Shown: piece by piece, positions 7,668 through 15,923 of the stretch
How positions within the stretch are numbered: the stretch's first letter is position 1
How the letters are laid out: the number at the start of each line of letters is the position of its first letter
Origin: Nitrincola tibetensis
Lineage (GTDB): Bacteria; Pseudomonadota; Gammaproteobacteria; Pseudomonadales; Balneatricaceae
Reading direction: 5' to 3'
Length of the DNA: 64,000 nucleotides
NCBI RefSeq assembly: GCF_003284585.1
Contig: NZ_QKRX01000008.1
Location: 62,001-126,000 of the forward strand
Made by a program: the position numbers and the translations under genes
The notes under the pieces: model-generated
Databases searched by the model: none
Seen by the model: only the letters and a program-made list of their open reading frames with translations
What the model was told of the DNA's origin: nothing

Positions 7668-9602
7668 GTGAGAGAGGCCAGTCCTAAAAAACAAATAAAA
7701 CGCATGTTGGTATATGGGTTTAATGTGTGGTTGTTACCCTTTAGTGCGATTGTTTTTTTACTCGCTTCTCTTGTGATGCTTTTTACCCTCCATGATCGAC
7801 AGGATCAAGTGTTGAGTGCGGCCCGCGATGATGCGTTGTGGGCCGCTTATCAACTGGATCGCGAGAATCTCAAATTAAGGACGCTTATCGCACAATATCA
7901 GCGTGATTTAGATCCTGTTACTTGGGATGAACTTTTGTTGCGCTATGAGATTCTTTATAGCCGTTTAAGTCATTTAGAAAGAGGGCAGTTGGCAGAGTTG
8001 TTTGACTCGTCGCCTCGAACACGAATGCTCTCAAATGAGATACTTCGACTGGTGAGAGAGATGGATCTGATTTTTGAGCAGGGAGATGCTCATGCCCAGC
8101 AGTCTCTTGCTAGTATTGAGGTACTGACGGCGGAGGTGCTGACAAACTCCGAAGAGCTTGTGACTCGAATGAAGGGAATAAGCGCACTCCTGATTACTGA
8201 AAACCGTGAGCATCAATTAAAACTCTACAACTATCTGGGTTTGTTGGTTCTGCTCTTGGCCATCATTGTGTCTATGATTATTTTCTTCATTGTCCGCAAA
8301 ATGCTAGAAGCCAAAAATGCCCATAAGAATGCAGAAACCTTAGCCGCTGAGCTGCAGTTGGCTGCGATAAAAGCAGAGGCTGCAAGTAAGTCTAAGTCAG
8401 AATTTCTGGCGACGATGAGTCATGAAATTCGCACTCCTATGAATGGCGTATTGGGTATGGTGACACTTTTAAAAGAAACACCTCTAAGCCCTACTCAAGC
8501 TGATTATGTTGCAACAATTTACGGCAGTGCATCGGCGTTGCTCACTATCCTGAACGATATTCTTGATATTTCAAAATTAGAAGCAGGGCGTTTCGAAATT
8601 GATGATTCAGAGTTTGATCTTGTGCCGATGGTACAGGATGTGACGGCTTTGTTTTCGATCACCGCTGAGCAGAAAAACACTCGAGTACTCACGAAAATTG
8701 ACGAGAGTGTTAAGGGGATATACCGCTCAGATGCTGGAAGAGTTCGCCAAGTCTTGCTCAATCTCGTTGGAAACGCAGTTAAATTTACGGACTCAGGCGA
8801 GGTGATTGTTTCTGTCAAGAAAGATAAATATCGCCAAGGTTGGGTGAGGTTCAGCGTTAAGGATACTGGGCTTGGTATTGCGGAAGACGCTAAAGGCAAG
8901 CTTTTCAATGTTTTTACGCAAGCGGACGCGTCAACGTCTAGAAAGTTTGGAGGGACGGGACTGGGGTTGGCGATTTGTAAACGTATTGTTGAAGGCTTAG
9001 GTGGTGAAATCGGCTTTGCAAGCTTGGAAGGCGTTGGAAGTCGTTTTTATTTTACGCTACCTATGACGCATCTAGGAGTAGCAAGTGATAAGGAGCCGGT
9101 AAAGTCATTTTCAGATCAAACAAAAGACCTGTTGAAAGGTGTGTCTGAGCCCATGGAGTCGCTGAGGTTTATTGCTGATAAGTCGCCATCTGCAGAGCTA
9201 GCCCCATCCAATCGTCTTAGGGTCTTGGTTGTCGAAGATAATCGCGTGAATCAAAAAGTGGCGATGGGGTTATTATCTAAATTCACTCAGGAAGTATTGA
9301 TTGCTGAAAATGGTGTTGAGGCCTTAGCGCTGCTTGAAAAGGAAGCCGTTGACCTTGTCTTTATGGACATGCAAATGCCGATCATGGATGGTTTAGAAGC
9401 GGCTCGAGCGATTCGTTCGTCACAAACGGCGTTTAAAGATGTGCCCATTGTTGCCATGACTGCCAATGCAATGAAAGAGGATCGAGAGAGATGTTTAGCG
9501 GCAGGAATGAATGATTATCTTTCGAAGCCAATTAAAAAAGCAGAATTAGAGGTGATGGTAGAGAGGTGGGGCAAAAGGATTATAAAAAAAGAGAGCACTT
9601 AG
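7668..9602 (+). CDS. Hybrid sensor histidine kinase/response regulator
   Basis: The 644-residue membrane protein has a transmembrane helix at about 17-40, a helical periplasmic region to about 185, a second helix at about 188-210, a coiled-coil linker, HisKA with phospho-accepting H252 in [13 protein letters not shown], HATPase_c with N, G1 (DTGLGI) and G2 (GGTGLGLAI) boxes, and a receiver domain (about 510-635) with phospho-accepting D567 in VFMDMQMP and the conserved Lys in LSKPIKK. No HPt domain follows, so a separate phosphotransfer protein elsewhere is expected. The start is GTG 7668 with GGGTGG at 7656-7661. It is probably cotranscribed with the secreted protein gene upstream. The signal sensed is unknown. 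Confidence 0.93.
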   Translation: MREASPKKQIKRMLVYGFNVWLLPFSAIVFLLASLVMLFTLHDRQDQVLSAARDDALWAAYQLDRENLKLRTLIAQYQRDLDPVTWDELLLRYEILYSRLSHLERGQLAELFDSSPRTRMLSNEILRLVREMDLIFEQGDAHAQQSLASIEVLTAEVLTNSEELVTRMKGISALLITENREHQLKLYNYLGLLVLLLAIIVSMIIFFIVRKMLEAKNAHKNAETLAAELQLAAIKAEAASKSKSEFLATMSHEIRTPMNGVLGMVTLLKETPLSPTQADYVATIYGSASALLTILNDILDISKLEAGRFEIDDSEFDLVPMVQDVTALFSITAEQKNTRVLTKIDESVKGIYRSDAGRVRQVLLNLVGNAVKFTDSGEVIVSVKKDKYRQGWVRFSVKDTGLGIAEDAKGKLFNVFTQADASTSRKFGGTGLGLAICKRIVEGLGGEIGFASLEGVGSRFYFTLPMTHLGVASDKEPVKSFSDQTKDLLKGVSEPMESLRFIADKSPSAELAPSNRLRVLVVEDNRVNQKVAMGLLSKFTQEVLIAENGVEALALLEKEAVDLVFMDMQMPIMDGLEAARAIRSSQTAFKDVPIVAMTANAMKEDRERCLAAGMNDYLSKPIKKAELEVMVERWGKRIIKKEST

Positions 9603-9610
9603 TGCTCTCT
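9583..9610 (-). terminator. htpX terminator embedded in the kinase gene 3' end
   Basis: Read on the minus strand, an AGAGAGCAC/GTGCTCTCT stem is followed by seven T residues, 17 bp after the htpX stop. On the plus strand the kinase stop codon (TAG, 9600-9602) sits in the loop and the poly-A run encodes its last lysines. Confidence 0.8.
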
Positions 9611-9626
9611 CATCGATGTGTTTGAA

Positions 9627-10508
9627 TTAACCGCGACGGCTTAATGCGGCAATACGGTCATCAAGCGGTGGGTGAGTTGAGAAAAGTGCCATTAGCCCAT
9701 CTTTCAAATGACTGTTGATACCAAATGCCATCATTTGGTCTGGCATTTGATCTGGAATGCCTTGCTCTGCTTTTAGACGCTGTAGGGCGCTGATCATTGC
9801 TGCGGAGCTGACCAAAGTTGCACCTGCTTCATCCGCACGGTATTCGCGTTTGCGTGAGAACCAAGAGACGATCATCGATGCAAGAATGCCAAAGATGATT
9901 TCAAAGACAATCACGGTAATAAAGTAACCAATGCCGCGTCCTTCACCTTCCCCCTTACGTAAGAAGTTATCGACAGCATAGGCTGCAATGCGCGCAAAGA
10001 ACATTACAAAGGTGTTCACAACGCCTTGGATCAAAGCCAATGTCACCATGTCGCCATTGGCAACATGTCCAATTTCATGGGCGAGTACGGCTTTGATTTC
10101 TTCAGGACGAAAACGCTGTAACAGGCCGCTGCTAACGGCAACTAACGCATCATTTTTATTCCAGCCAGTTGCAAACGCGTTTGATTGCTGGGCCGGAAAA
10201 ATACCGACCTGCGGCATTTTGATGCCCGCTTTTTGGGAGAGCTCTGCAACTGTTTCAAGTAACCAGCGTTCTTCAGCGGTGCGTGGCTGTTCAATGATTT
10301 GTGTTTTGGTTGCCATTTTTGCCATGAATTTCGATAAAAATAAAGAAATAAATGACCCTGCAAAGCCAAAAACAGCACAAAAAATCAACAAGGATTGAAG
10401 GTTCAACCCAGTGCCGGATAAGTAATGCTCAACACCGAGTAGGTTCAGTGTAATGCTTGCAATGAAAATCACTGCAATGTTGGTTGCAAGAAAGAGGAGT
10501 ATTCTCAT
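9627..10508 (-). CDS. htpX: Membrane zinc metalloprotease HtpX
   Basis: The 293-residue inner-membrane M48 peptidase cleaves damaged membrane proteins, together with FtsH in E. coli. It has two N-terminal transmembrane helices (about 4-26 and 38-60), the zinc motif HEIGH at 144-148, two further hydrophobic stretches (about 155-180 and 195-220) and the third zinc ligand region [10 protein letters not shown]. Its length equals that of E. coli HtpX. The downstream terminator at 9583-9610 and the separate upstream gene suggest a monocistronic unit. Confidence 0.97.
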   Translation of the reverse strand: MRILLFLATNIAVIFIASITLNLLGVEHYLSGTGLNLQSLLIFCAVFGFAGSFISLFLSKFMAKMATKTQIIEQPRTAEERWLLETVAELSQKAGIKMPQVGIFPAQQSNAFATGWNKNDALVAVSSGLLQRFRPEEIKAVLAHEIGHVANGDMVTLALIQGVVNTFVMFFARIAAYAVDNFLRKGEGEGRGIGYFITVIVFEIIFGILASMIVSWFSRKREYRADEAGATLVSSAAMISALQRLKAEQGIPDQMPDQMMAFGINSHLKDGLMALFSTHPPLDDRIAALSRRG

Positions 10509-10582
10509 GGTGGCTGTCTTTTCCTGTTAGAAGTTGAACTGGCTATTAGATGTGGGTGAAGGGTAAAAGTTTCAAGATGGAA

Positions 10583-10605
10583 AAGCCGGTTTTTTGAACC
10601 GGCTT
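10583..10605 (-). terminator. Intrinsic terminator for the 10629-10997 gene
   Basis: AAGCCGGTT (10583-10591) pairs with AACCGGCTT (10597-10605). Read on the minus strand it ends in TTTT. It lies 24 bp after the stop of the small unknown gene and upstream of htpX. Confidence 0.75.
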
Positions 10606-10628
10606 AGTCTAAGCAAGGTATAGATGAA

Positions 10629-10997
10629 TTAAAGATTGGCAACCTGGGTTTCGATGACACCTCTAAGTTCAAGGTAAGGGTCTAGGTTTTCAGGTCTAAA
10701 GAAAAGCTTATAAAACTGTCGCTCAGCCATACGACCTTTACGGCCCGCATTGTCTTCAGTGTAGAGCGCATAGAGATAACTCATTTGAAGATGTACAACG
10801 GCTGTGTGCATGGGTAGTTCGATTTCGCGACCTTCAAGATCTACGTGGGTTTTAGCGGTTTTTAGTGTGTAGAAAGACGCTTCAGCAACTTGATCAAGGT
10901 TGATTAAAAAGTTAGAGGTAACGGGAACTATATGGCGCTTATCTATGCCATTGTGCTGCATAGAGATACCAAGATTCTTTTTGATTTTGATAAACAT
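10629..10997 (-). CDS. Uncharacterised 122-residue protein
   Basis: I do not recognise this family. The protein is soluble, has no signal peptide, and contains a motif LEGREIELPMHTAVVHLQ followed by an aromatic segment (MSYLYALYTED) and RQFYKLFFRPENLDPYLELRG. It has no Cys. The start may be ATG 10997 or the internal ATG twelve codons later; neither has a strong ribosome binding site. It lies between terminators (alaA side at 11065-11090, htpX side at 10583-10605), which supports a real, independently transcribed gene. Confidence 0.65.
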   Translation of the reverse strand: MFIKIKKNLGISMQHNGIDKRHIVPVTSNFLINLDQVAEASFYTLKTAKTHVDLEGREIELPMHTAVVHLQMSYLYALYTEDNAGRKGRMAERQFYKLFFRPENLDPYLELRGVIETQVANL

Positions 10998-11064
10998 GTT
11001 AGATCTGCATCCCTTAAATGTGCTTGGAAATAGAAGAATAGGTCAGTCAGATTACAAAAAGCTG

Positions 11065-11090
11065 AACCTGAATAAAACACTATTCAGGTT
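11065..11090 (-). terminator. Probable alaA terminator
   Basis: AACCTGAATA (11065-11074) pairs with TATTCAGGTT (11081-11090) around a 6-base loop. On the minus strand a five-T run follows about 4 bases after the stem, 26 bp past the alaA stop. Confidence 0.55.
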
Positions 11091-11115
11091 CTTTTATGAT
11101 AGCAGTCTGTTTTAC

Positions 11116-12330
11116 TTATTGCTCGTAGGTTTTCAAAAAAACCGCAATTCGCTCAATTGCTTCGACAAGAAGGTCGGTGCTGGGCAGAAAAACTAGGCGG
11201 AAATGTTGAGTATCATCAAGATTAAAGCCACTGCCCTGAACAATCAGTACTTTTTGCTGCTGCAGTAAGTCCAGTGCAAACTTCTCGTCATTGTGGATTG
11301 GGTAGCGCTTTGGATCTAGTTTCGGGAACAAATACAAGGCACCTTTGGGTTTGACGCAGGATACACCCGGAATATCATTCAGCATGCGCCAAGCCAGCTC
11401 CATTTGCTCATGCAAGCGCCCACCAGGTACGATGAGTTCATTAATGCTTTGGTAACCACCTAGCGCTGTTTGAATGGCGTATTGCGCGGGAACATTGGCA
11501 CAAAGACGCATGCTGGCGAGCATGTCCAGTCCTTCCACATAGTCACGTGCTTTGTGTTTAGGGCCGCTGACAATCATCCATCCTGAGCGAAAGCCAGCCG
11601 CTCGGTAGGTTTTTGATAAACCATTAAAGGTGATGCACAGAACATCGTCTGCAAGTGAGGCAATCGACGTATGATCTGCTTCATTGTAGAGAATTTTGTC
11701 GTAAATTTCGTCAGCGAAAACAATTAATGAATGCTCGCGAGCAATTTCGAGAAGTGCCAATAAGATGGATTCAGGATAAACAGCGCCTGTTGGATTATTT
11801 GGGTTAATAATGACAAGGCCACGGGTTCGCTCTGTGATTTTACTGCGGATATCATCTAAGTCGGGTAGCCAATCATTGCTTTCATCGCAACGATAGTGAA
11901 CAGGACTGCCGCCTGAGAGGCTCACCGCTGCTGTCCATAATGGATAGTCAGGTGAAGGAATCAGCATTTCATCATTGTCGTTCAGCAAGCCCTGCATCGC
12001 CATCACAATCAATTCAGACACACCGTTGCCGATGTAGATGTCCTCAATGCCAACATGTTTGATCGATTTACGCTGACATTCTTGCATCACCGCTTTACGT
12101 GCAGAGAATACACCTTTAGAGTCACAATAGCCTTGAGACTCGGGGAGATTGTAAATAACGTCTTTTACAATCTCTTCGGGTGCGTTAAATCCCCAAGGTG
12201 CTGGGTTGCCAATGTTTAGCTTAATGATACGATGACCTTCGTCTTCGAGACGCTTGGCTTCCTGCATGACAGGGCCACGTATGTCGTAACAGACATTGAT
12301 AAGTTTATTCGATTTGCGGATAACAGACAT
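11116..12330 (-). CDS. alaA: Glutamate-pyruvate (alanine) aminotransferase AlaA
   Basis: The 404-residue class I/II PLP aminotransferase makes alanine from pyruvate and glutamate. It matches the AlaA/YfbQ group: KLNIGNPAPWGF near residue 37, the NPNNPTGAVYP motif, FADEIYDKI, and the PLP lysine K240 in NGLSKTYRAAGFRSGW, at the same position as in E. coli AlaA. It starts at ATG 12330 with MSVIRKSNKL. It is divergent from msrB. Assignment to AlaA rather than another aspartate-type transferase is well supported by these motifs. Confidence 0.93.
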   Translation of the reverse strand: MSVIRKSNKLINVCYDIRGPVMQEAKRLEDEGHRIIKLNIGNPAPWGFNAPEEIVKDVIYNLPESQGYCDSKGVFSARKAVMQECQRKSIKHVGIEDIYIGNGVSELIVMAMQGLLNDNDEMLIPSPDYPLWTAAVSLSGGSPVHYRCDESNDWLPDLDDIRSKITERTRGLVIINPNNPTGAVYPESILLALLEIAREHSLIVFADEIYDKILYNEADHTSIASLADDVLCITFNGLSKTYRAAGFRSGWMIVSGPKHKARDYVEGLDMLASMRLCANVPAQYAIQTALGGYQSINELIVPGGRLHEQMELAWRMLNDIPGVSCVKPKGALYLFPKLDPKRYPIHNDEKFALDLLQQQKVLIVQGSGFNLDDTQHFRLVFLPSTDLLVEAIERIAVFLKTYEQ

Positions 12331-12521
12331 CTTGTAGATCCCGAGCTCTAAAGGCGAGGCCTGAGCGTAAAAAAGCTAAAAAGAGTGTTAGCGGGCGTTT
12401 AGCATGATTTGGGTGCAAGAAATGGCAGACCAAGCGTCCCGGTAGGCGCATAATGATACGCCTTACATGGCTAATTTCAATTGGGAATCACGATAAATTA
12501 CGTGCATGCTGGTTAATAATT

Positions 12522-12929
12522 ATGACAAATAAAGTGGTTAAAACTGAGGATGAGTGGCAAAGTCTTCTCACGTCAGAGCAATTTTACGTGTGTCGTCAGA
12601 AGGGGACTGAAAGGCCTTTTTCCGGCGAGCTTTATGCATTAGACCAAGACGGTCAGTATCATTGTGTGTGTTGTCAGCAACCTTTGTTTTCATCTGCGCA
12701 CAAATTTGATGCTGGCTGTGGTTGGCCGAGCTTTTGGCAGCCTATCGATCCACTTGCTTTGACAGAGCATGTGGATCGATCTCATGGCATGTTGCGAACA
12801 GAGGTGACCTGTAGTGGGTGTGGTGCGCATTTGGGGCATGTGTTCCCAGATGGTCCACCCCCAACAGGTCTTCGTTATTGTATTAATTCGGTCGCAATGA
12901 ATTTTGAAGCATCTGATGAAACAGGCTAA
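12522..12929 (+). CDS. msrB: Peptide-methionine (R)-S-oxide reductase MsrB
   Basis: A 135-residue enzyme that reduces methionine-R-sulfoxide in proteins. All functional cysteines are present: zinc ligands C48, C51, C97 and C100, a further C66 (possible resolving Cys), and catalytic C120 in [10 protein letters not shown] choose ATG 12522, which gives an N-terminus typical of the family ([27 protein letters not shown] split over residues 7-33). The longer frame from 12453 adds 23 residues with no family match. No strong ribosome binding site is visible. It is convergent with the yajG-like gene, 4 bp away. Confidence 0.95.
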   Translation: MTNKVVKTEDEWQSLLTSEQFYVCRQKGTERPFSGELYALDQDGQYHCVCCQQPLFSSAHKFDAGCGWPSFWQPIDPLALTEHVDRSHGMLRTEVTCSGCGAHLGHVFPDGPPPTGLRYCINSVAMNFEASDETG

Positions 12930-12933
12930 CCCT

Positions 12934-13512
12934 CTACAACGACCCTTGAATTAAGTAACGCGTAAATTCGGGGTCGTTAAACGCTTGCGTGAGCAGGTCA
13001 GTTGCCACTTCATTCATGAATTCACGGCTTTTTTGCTCATTGGGCGTTGCTAGGACTTCTTGGCGTTGTGCGGCTTCGAACTTTCCTGAATAGCTACGGC
13101 GTCCATCGTTAACGTTCATGCTCATACGTATTTCACCCACCAGTTCTCTTCTTACACCATCGCTGCGAAGAAAGTAGGTGACTTGGTCAAGTGTTAGGAC
13201 TAAACGTGCATTTGAAGATGCGCTCGTCTGAACGCCCATGCGATTGAGTGTGTTGATCGCGGCTCGCTGAAATTCGGTGGTCATTCCATCTGTTACAGAA
13301 ATAGTTGTTTCGTTGCCAAACCTGTCAGCCAAGGTGCCGATTTTGAGTTGTTGTTGCGGGTAGCGTACCTCAACGGATAAGGGGATGGAGGATGGGAGTC
13401 TGGGTATGGATGTGATTTGAGGTTCGAAATAGATGCGCTGTGGCATAGGGCCACTGGTGCATCCGATCAAAAGCAGCGTTGATAGTATGATCGTAAGGGG
13501 TAGCGTGCGCAC
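12934..13512 (-). CDS. yajG: YajG family lipoprotein
   Basis: A 192-residue lipoprotein with a type II signal peptide and lipobox LLIGC (Cys18). After the Cys come a short linker and the YajG pattern: VRYPQQQLKIGTLADRFGNETTI, then an amphipathic helix (TEFQRAAINTLNRMG) and LVLTLDQVTYFLR. It is probably anchored in the outer membrane. The residue after Cys is Thr rather than Asp, which favours outer-membrane sorting. Its function is not established in the family. It follows syd by 11 bp on the same strand, probably in one operon. Confidence 0.82.
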   Translation of the reverse strand: MRTLPLTIILSTLLLIGCTSGPMPQRIYFEPQITSIPRLPSSIPLSVEVRYPQQQLKIGTLADRFGNETTISVTDGMTTEFQRAAINTLNRMGVQTSASSNARLVLTLDQVTYFLRSDGVRRELVGEIRMSMNVNDGRRSYSGKFEAAQRQEVLATPNEQKSREFMNEVATDLLTQAFNDPEFTRYLIQGSL

Positions 13513-13523
13513 AAATAAATCCT

Positions 13524-14093
13524 CTAAACAGTTGTGAGTTCAGGTTCTAAAGAGTTGATGAATTCAGCCAGTGAATCCGCAATGCATAGATGGGGTGACT
13601 TGCCTGGGCGCTCAACCCAAATGCGTCCATCTGCATTGTCAATGCTGATCATCATCTCAGTGTCAGGAAGAGTCAATGCAAAGAAAAGCGTCAAGGGGTG
13701 TCTACGCCGCGTTTTTTGCAAAGCATGCCCAATAAAGTTAGCGCGTAGACGTTCAAAATCATCATCATTCCAAACCTGTAACAAGGATAGTTTGCCTTGT
13801 GCGGTGCTTGCAGTGATTGGATCTGACCAATAATGACTGTAAAAGTCGATGATATCGGGGTGTATTGGCGTTTCCAGAGCTTCACTTAGCCTCTCAAACA
13901 TATCGGTCGCTTGAGTTTGACGTTTGGGCAGCCATCTGACATCGTCACCTTCTTTGCCGTCTTCTAAATAGCAAACGCTAAGCCATTCGGAGTCATAAGG
14001 AACGAGTGGAGTTCCTTTCTCATCTACTAGCTTAAAAAACTTTGTGTAAAAGCCATCAAGTGCATCTTTAACAGGGGAAGAGGTTTTTCGCAT
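13524..14093 (-). CDS. syd: SecY-interacting protein Syd
   Basis: The 189-residue protein matches Syd, a cytosolic protein that binds SecY and may check the quality of the translocon. Family features are the acidic concave surface residues (EDGKEGDDVRWLPK), FYSHYWSDPI, LQVWNDDDFERLRANFIGH and a C-terminal SLAEFINSLEP. Its length is close to that of E. coli Syd (181). It is transcribed ahead of yajG on the minus strand. Confidence 0.9.
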   Translation of the reverse strand: MRKTSSPVKDALDGFYTKFFKLVDEKGTPLVPYDSEWLSVCYLEDGKEGDDVRWLPKRQTQATDMFERLSEALETPIHPDIIDFYSHYWSDPITASTAQGKLSLLQVWNDDDFERLRANFIGHALQKTRRRHPLTLFFALTLPDTEMMISIDNADGRIWVERPGKSPHLCIADSLAEFINSLEPELTTV

Positions 14094-14493
14094 CGGGTGT
14101 CCATCGCTGGTGATCGTGAATTTGGGTTACTCTAGCTTTCTGAGTGTAAGTCGATCAAGTCCTTGGCACTAAAATCAGTGTTGACCTGTGATTTAGTGGC
14201 AGCGTTGAGTGTTTGTGGTTAAATTGTTTGTATAAAATTCAATCAATTACACGGCGTGCTACTTGATGTTAGAGAAAAAAATTAATTTTCTGATAAAATA
14301 TTTTTAGGTGTGAAAAAGGGCTGGAGCCCTTATGTTTGCTGGCGATTTGAGTGTTTCGAGAATTGTGCTATCAAAAATATTTAAATATTTTGCAAAGAAG
14401 TGTTTGACAAAGTTCTGAATATCATTAGAATTCGCACCGTCATTGAGGCACAGCAAAACAGCGACAGCCGCAATGACAGCAATGCCAGATTAC
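14094..14493. other. 400-bp intergenic region upstream of the tRNA array
   Basis: AT-rich DNA between the syd start and the first tRNA. It holds the stable-RNA promoter at 14404-14431. No credible ORF, repeat or other RNA is visible. The part from 14100 to 14400 must include the syd promoter on the minus strand, but I could not pick a clear one. Confidence 0.6.
14404..14431 (+). promoter_or_regulatory. Sigma-70 promoter of the tRNA operon
   Basis: A perfect -35 TTGACA (14404-14409), a 16-bp spacer and TAGAAT (14426-14431) are followed by CGCACCGTC. The GC-rich stretch just after the -10 fits the discriminator of stringently controlled stable-RNA promoters. The first tRNA begins about 55 bp downstream of the expected start. 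Confidence 0.7.
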
Positions 14494-14570
14494 GGAGTGG
14501 TAGTTCAGTTGGTTAGAATACCTGCCTGTCACGCAGGGGGTCGCGGGTTCGAGTCCCGTCCATTCCGCCA
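14494..14570 (+). tRNA. tRNA-Asp (GTC), copy 1
   Basis: 77 nt with encoded CCA. The acceptor arm GGAGTGG pairs with CCATTCC, the anticodon stem CCTGC/GCAGG carries GTC, and the T arm has GGTTCGAGTCC. It is nearly identical to E. coli tRNA-Asp. Confidence 0.98.
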
Positions 14571-14587
14571 CTGGTATTGAACGTTAT

Positions 14588-14663
14588 GGGCGAATAGCTC
14601 AGTTGGGAGAGCACCTGCCTTACAAGCAGGGGGTCGGGGGTTCGAACCCCTCTTCGCCCACCA
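14588..14663 (+). tRNA. tRNA-Val (TAC), copy 1
   Basis: 76 nt with encoded CCA. The acceptor GGGCGAA pairs with TTCGCCC, the anticodon is TAC in CCTGCCTTACAAGCAGG, and the T loop is TTCGAAC. It is separated from the next tRNA by TAAC only. Confidence 0.98.
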
Positions 14664-14667
14664 TAAC

Positions 14668-14744
14668 GGAGTGGTAGTTCAGTTGGTTAGAATACCTGCC
14701 TGTCACGCAGGGGGTCGCGGGTTCGAGTCCCGTCCATTCCGCCA
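14668..14744 (+). tRNA. tRNA-Asp (GTC), copy 2
   Basis: 77 nt with CCA, identical to copy 1, including the GGAGTGG/CCATTCC acceptor arm. Confidence 0.98.
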
Positions 14745-14795
14745 TTTATGTAAACGTTTTAGTGGTTACCGACATTTTATTATGTCATTCGTTAT

Positions 14796-14871
14796 GGGCG
14801 AATAGCTCAGTTGGGAGAGCACCTGCCTTACAAGCAGGGGGTCGGGGGTTCGAACCCCTCTTCGCCCACCA
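14796..14871 (+). tRNA. tRNA-Val (TAC), copy 2
   Basis: 76 nt with CCA, identical to copy 1 of tRNA-Val. It is again followed by the four-base spacer TAAC. Confidence 0.98.
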
Positions 14872-14875
14872 TAAC

Positions 14876-14952
14876 GGAGCGGTAGTTCAGTTGGTTAGAA
14901 TACCTGCCTGTCACGCAGGGGGTCGCGGGTTCGAGTCCCGTCCGTTCCGCCA
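14876..14952 (+). tRNA. tRNA-Asp (GTC), copy 3
   Basis: 77 nt with CCA. The acceptor arm is GGAGCGG/CCGTTCC, so the fifth base pair is C-G instead of the T-A seen in copies 1 and 2. The rest of the tRNA is the same. Confidence 0.98.
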
Positions 14953-14974
14953 TTAAAATTGTTTATATTTCTAA

Positions 14975-15892
14975 ATGCATATTTCTTCCAGCTCATATTC
15001 TAATGCCTTGATAAGACAGAAATGTCTTGATGTATCGATAATTAGGCTAGATCTGTGTCATCCCCAAATTAGCGGTAACAAGTGGTTCAAACTTGAACCT
15101 GTCCTCAAGCGAAGCCTTGATTCAGGTAAGCGAAGACCCTTGCTCAGTTTTGGCGGCTGCTATTCAAATCACCTTCATGCGTTGGCCTATGCGGGTTACC
15201 ATTACGGTATTGCAACCATTGGTGTTGTCCGGGGCGAAATGCCCAGTCCATTAAATCCCACGTTGCAAGATGCAGAATCTTGGGGAATGAAGCTTCATTT
15301 CGTTTCAAGACTGGAATATCGAAATAAAACCCATCCAGATTTTACTCAAGCGCTTTATGAGCAGTTCGGAGATTTTGAGCTGATCCCGGAAGGGGGGAGT
15401 TCTCCAGAGGCTGTTTTAAGCTGCGCTAATATCTGGTCTTTTTTAGCAGAGTCTGATTTCGACTATGCACTGTGCCCCCTTGGAACGGGAGCGACGGCAG
15501 CTGGCTTGCTGTTAGGAAAGCCTAGAGACTGTCACCTTGTTGTCGTTCCAGCGCTTCAAATTAGCGCGCAAGAGGCGCGATCTATACTGTCTCAGCATTT
15601 AACTGAAATGAGTGTGTCTATGCCTGAGGGTTTGACGGTGCTGGATGGAAGCTCGCCTTATGGGAAGGTCAATGCGGAGTTGGCTTCGTTATGGTATAAA
15701 AACCCAAACCTTTGGGATCCTTTATACACGTTAAAAATGTATCAAGCGTTTTGCCGACTTGCAATGTCTGATACATTTCCTCATGGTAGTCGTGTAGCCT
15801 TGTTTCATACAGGTGGAATGCAGGGGTTGCGCGGCTGCAAGTCGAGAATTGAGCGATTAGCCCCTGAATTTCAAGGGCCATTACCACTATAA
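14975..15892 (+). CDS. PLP-dependent ACC deaminase/D-cysteine desulfhydrase family protein
   Basis: The 305-residue fold-type II PLP enzyme carries the PLP lysine K36 in SGNKWFKL, the phosphate/substrate loop SFGGCYSNHLHALA, and a glycine-rich LGTGATAAGLLLG loop. Relatives deaminate 1-aminocyclopropane-1-carboxylate or D-cysteine. It is shorter than typical ACC deaminases (about 338), which favours the D-cysteine desulfhydrase-like branch, but the substrate is open. It begins 22 bp after the last tRNA with no terminator visible between, so it may be read from the tRNA promoter. No ribosome binding site is evident. nadK follows 31 bp later. Confidence 0.82.
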   Translation: MHISSSSYSNALIRQKCLDVSIIRLDLCHPQISGNKWFKLEPVLKRSLDSGKRRPLLSFGGCYSNHLHALAYAGYHYGIATIGVVRGEMPSPLNPTLQDAESWGMKLHFVSRLEYRNKTHPDFTQALYEQFGDFELIPEGGSSPEAVLSCANIWSFLAESDFDYALCPLGTGATAAGLLLGKPRDCHLVVVPALQISAQEARSILSQHLTEMSVSMPEGLTVLDGSSPYGKVNAELASLWYKNPNLWDPLYTLKMYQAFCRLAMSDTFPHGSRVALFHTGGMQGLRGCKSRIERLAPEFQGPLPL

Positions 15893-15923
15893 TGAAGACA
15901 GACTTCTTAACAGTGAGATACCC

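Noticed and set aside
12453-12521. Upstream extension of msrB by 23 codons
   Set aside because: The extra residues do not match the family and the first conserved residues begin after ATG 12522.
14762-14956. Open frame of 64 codons across tRNA-Val and tRNA-Asp
   Set aside because: It is only a reading of tRNA sequence; its protein is the familiar artefact with GGRGFEP/GGRGFES repeats.
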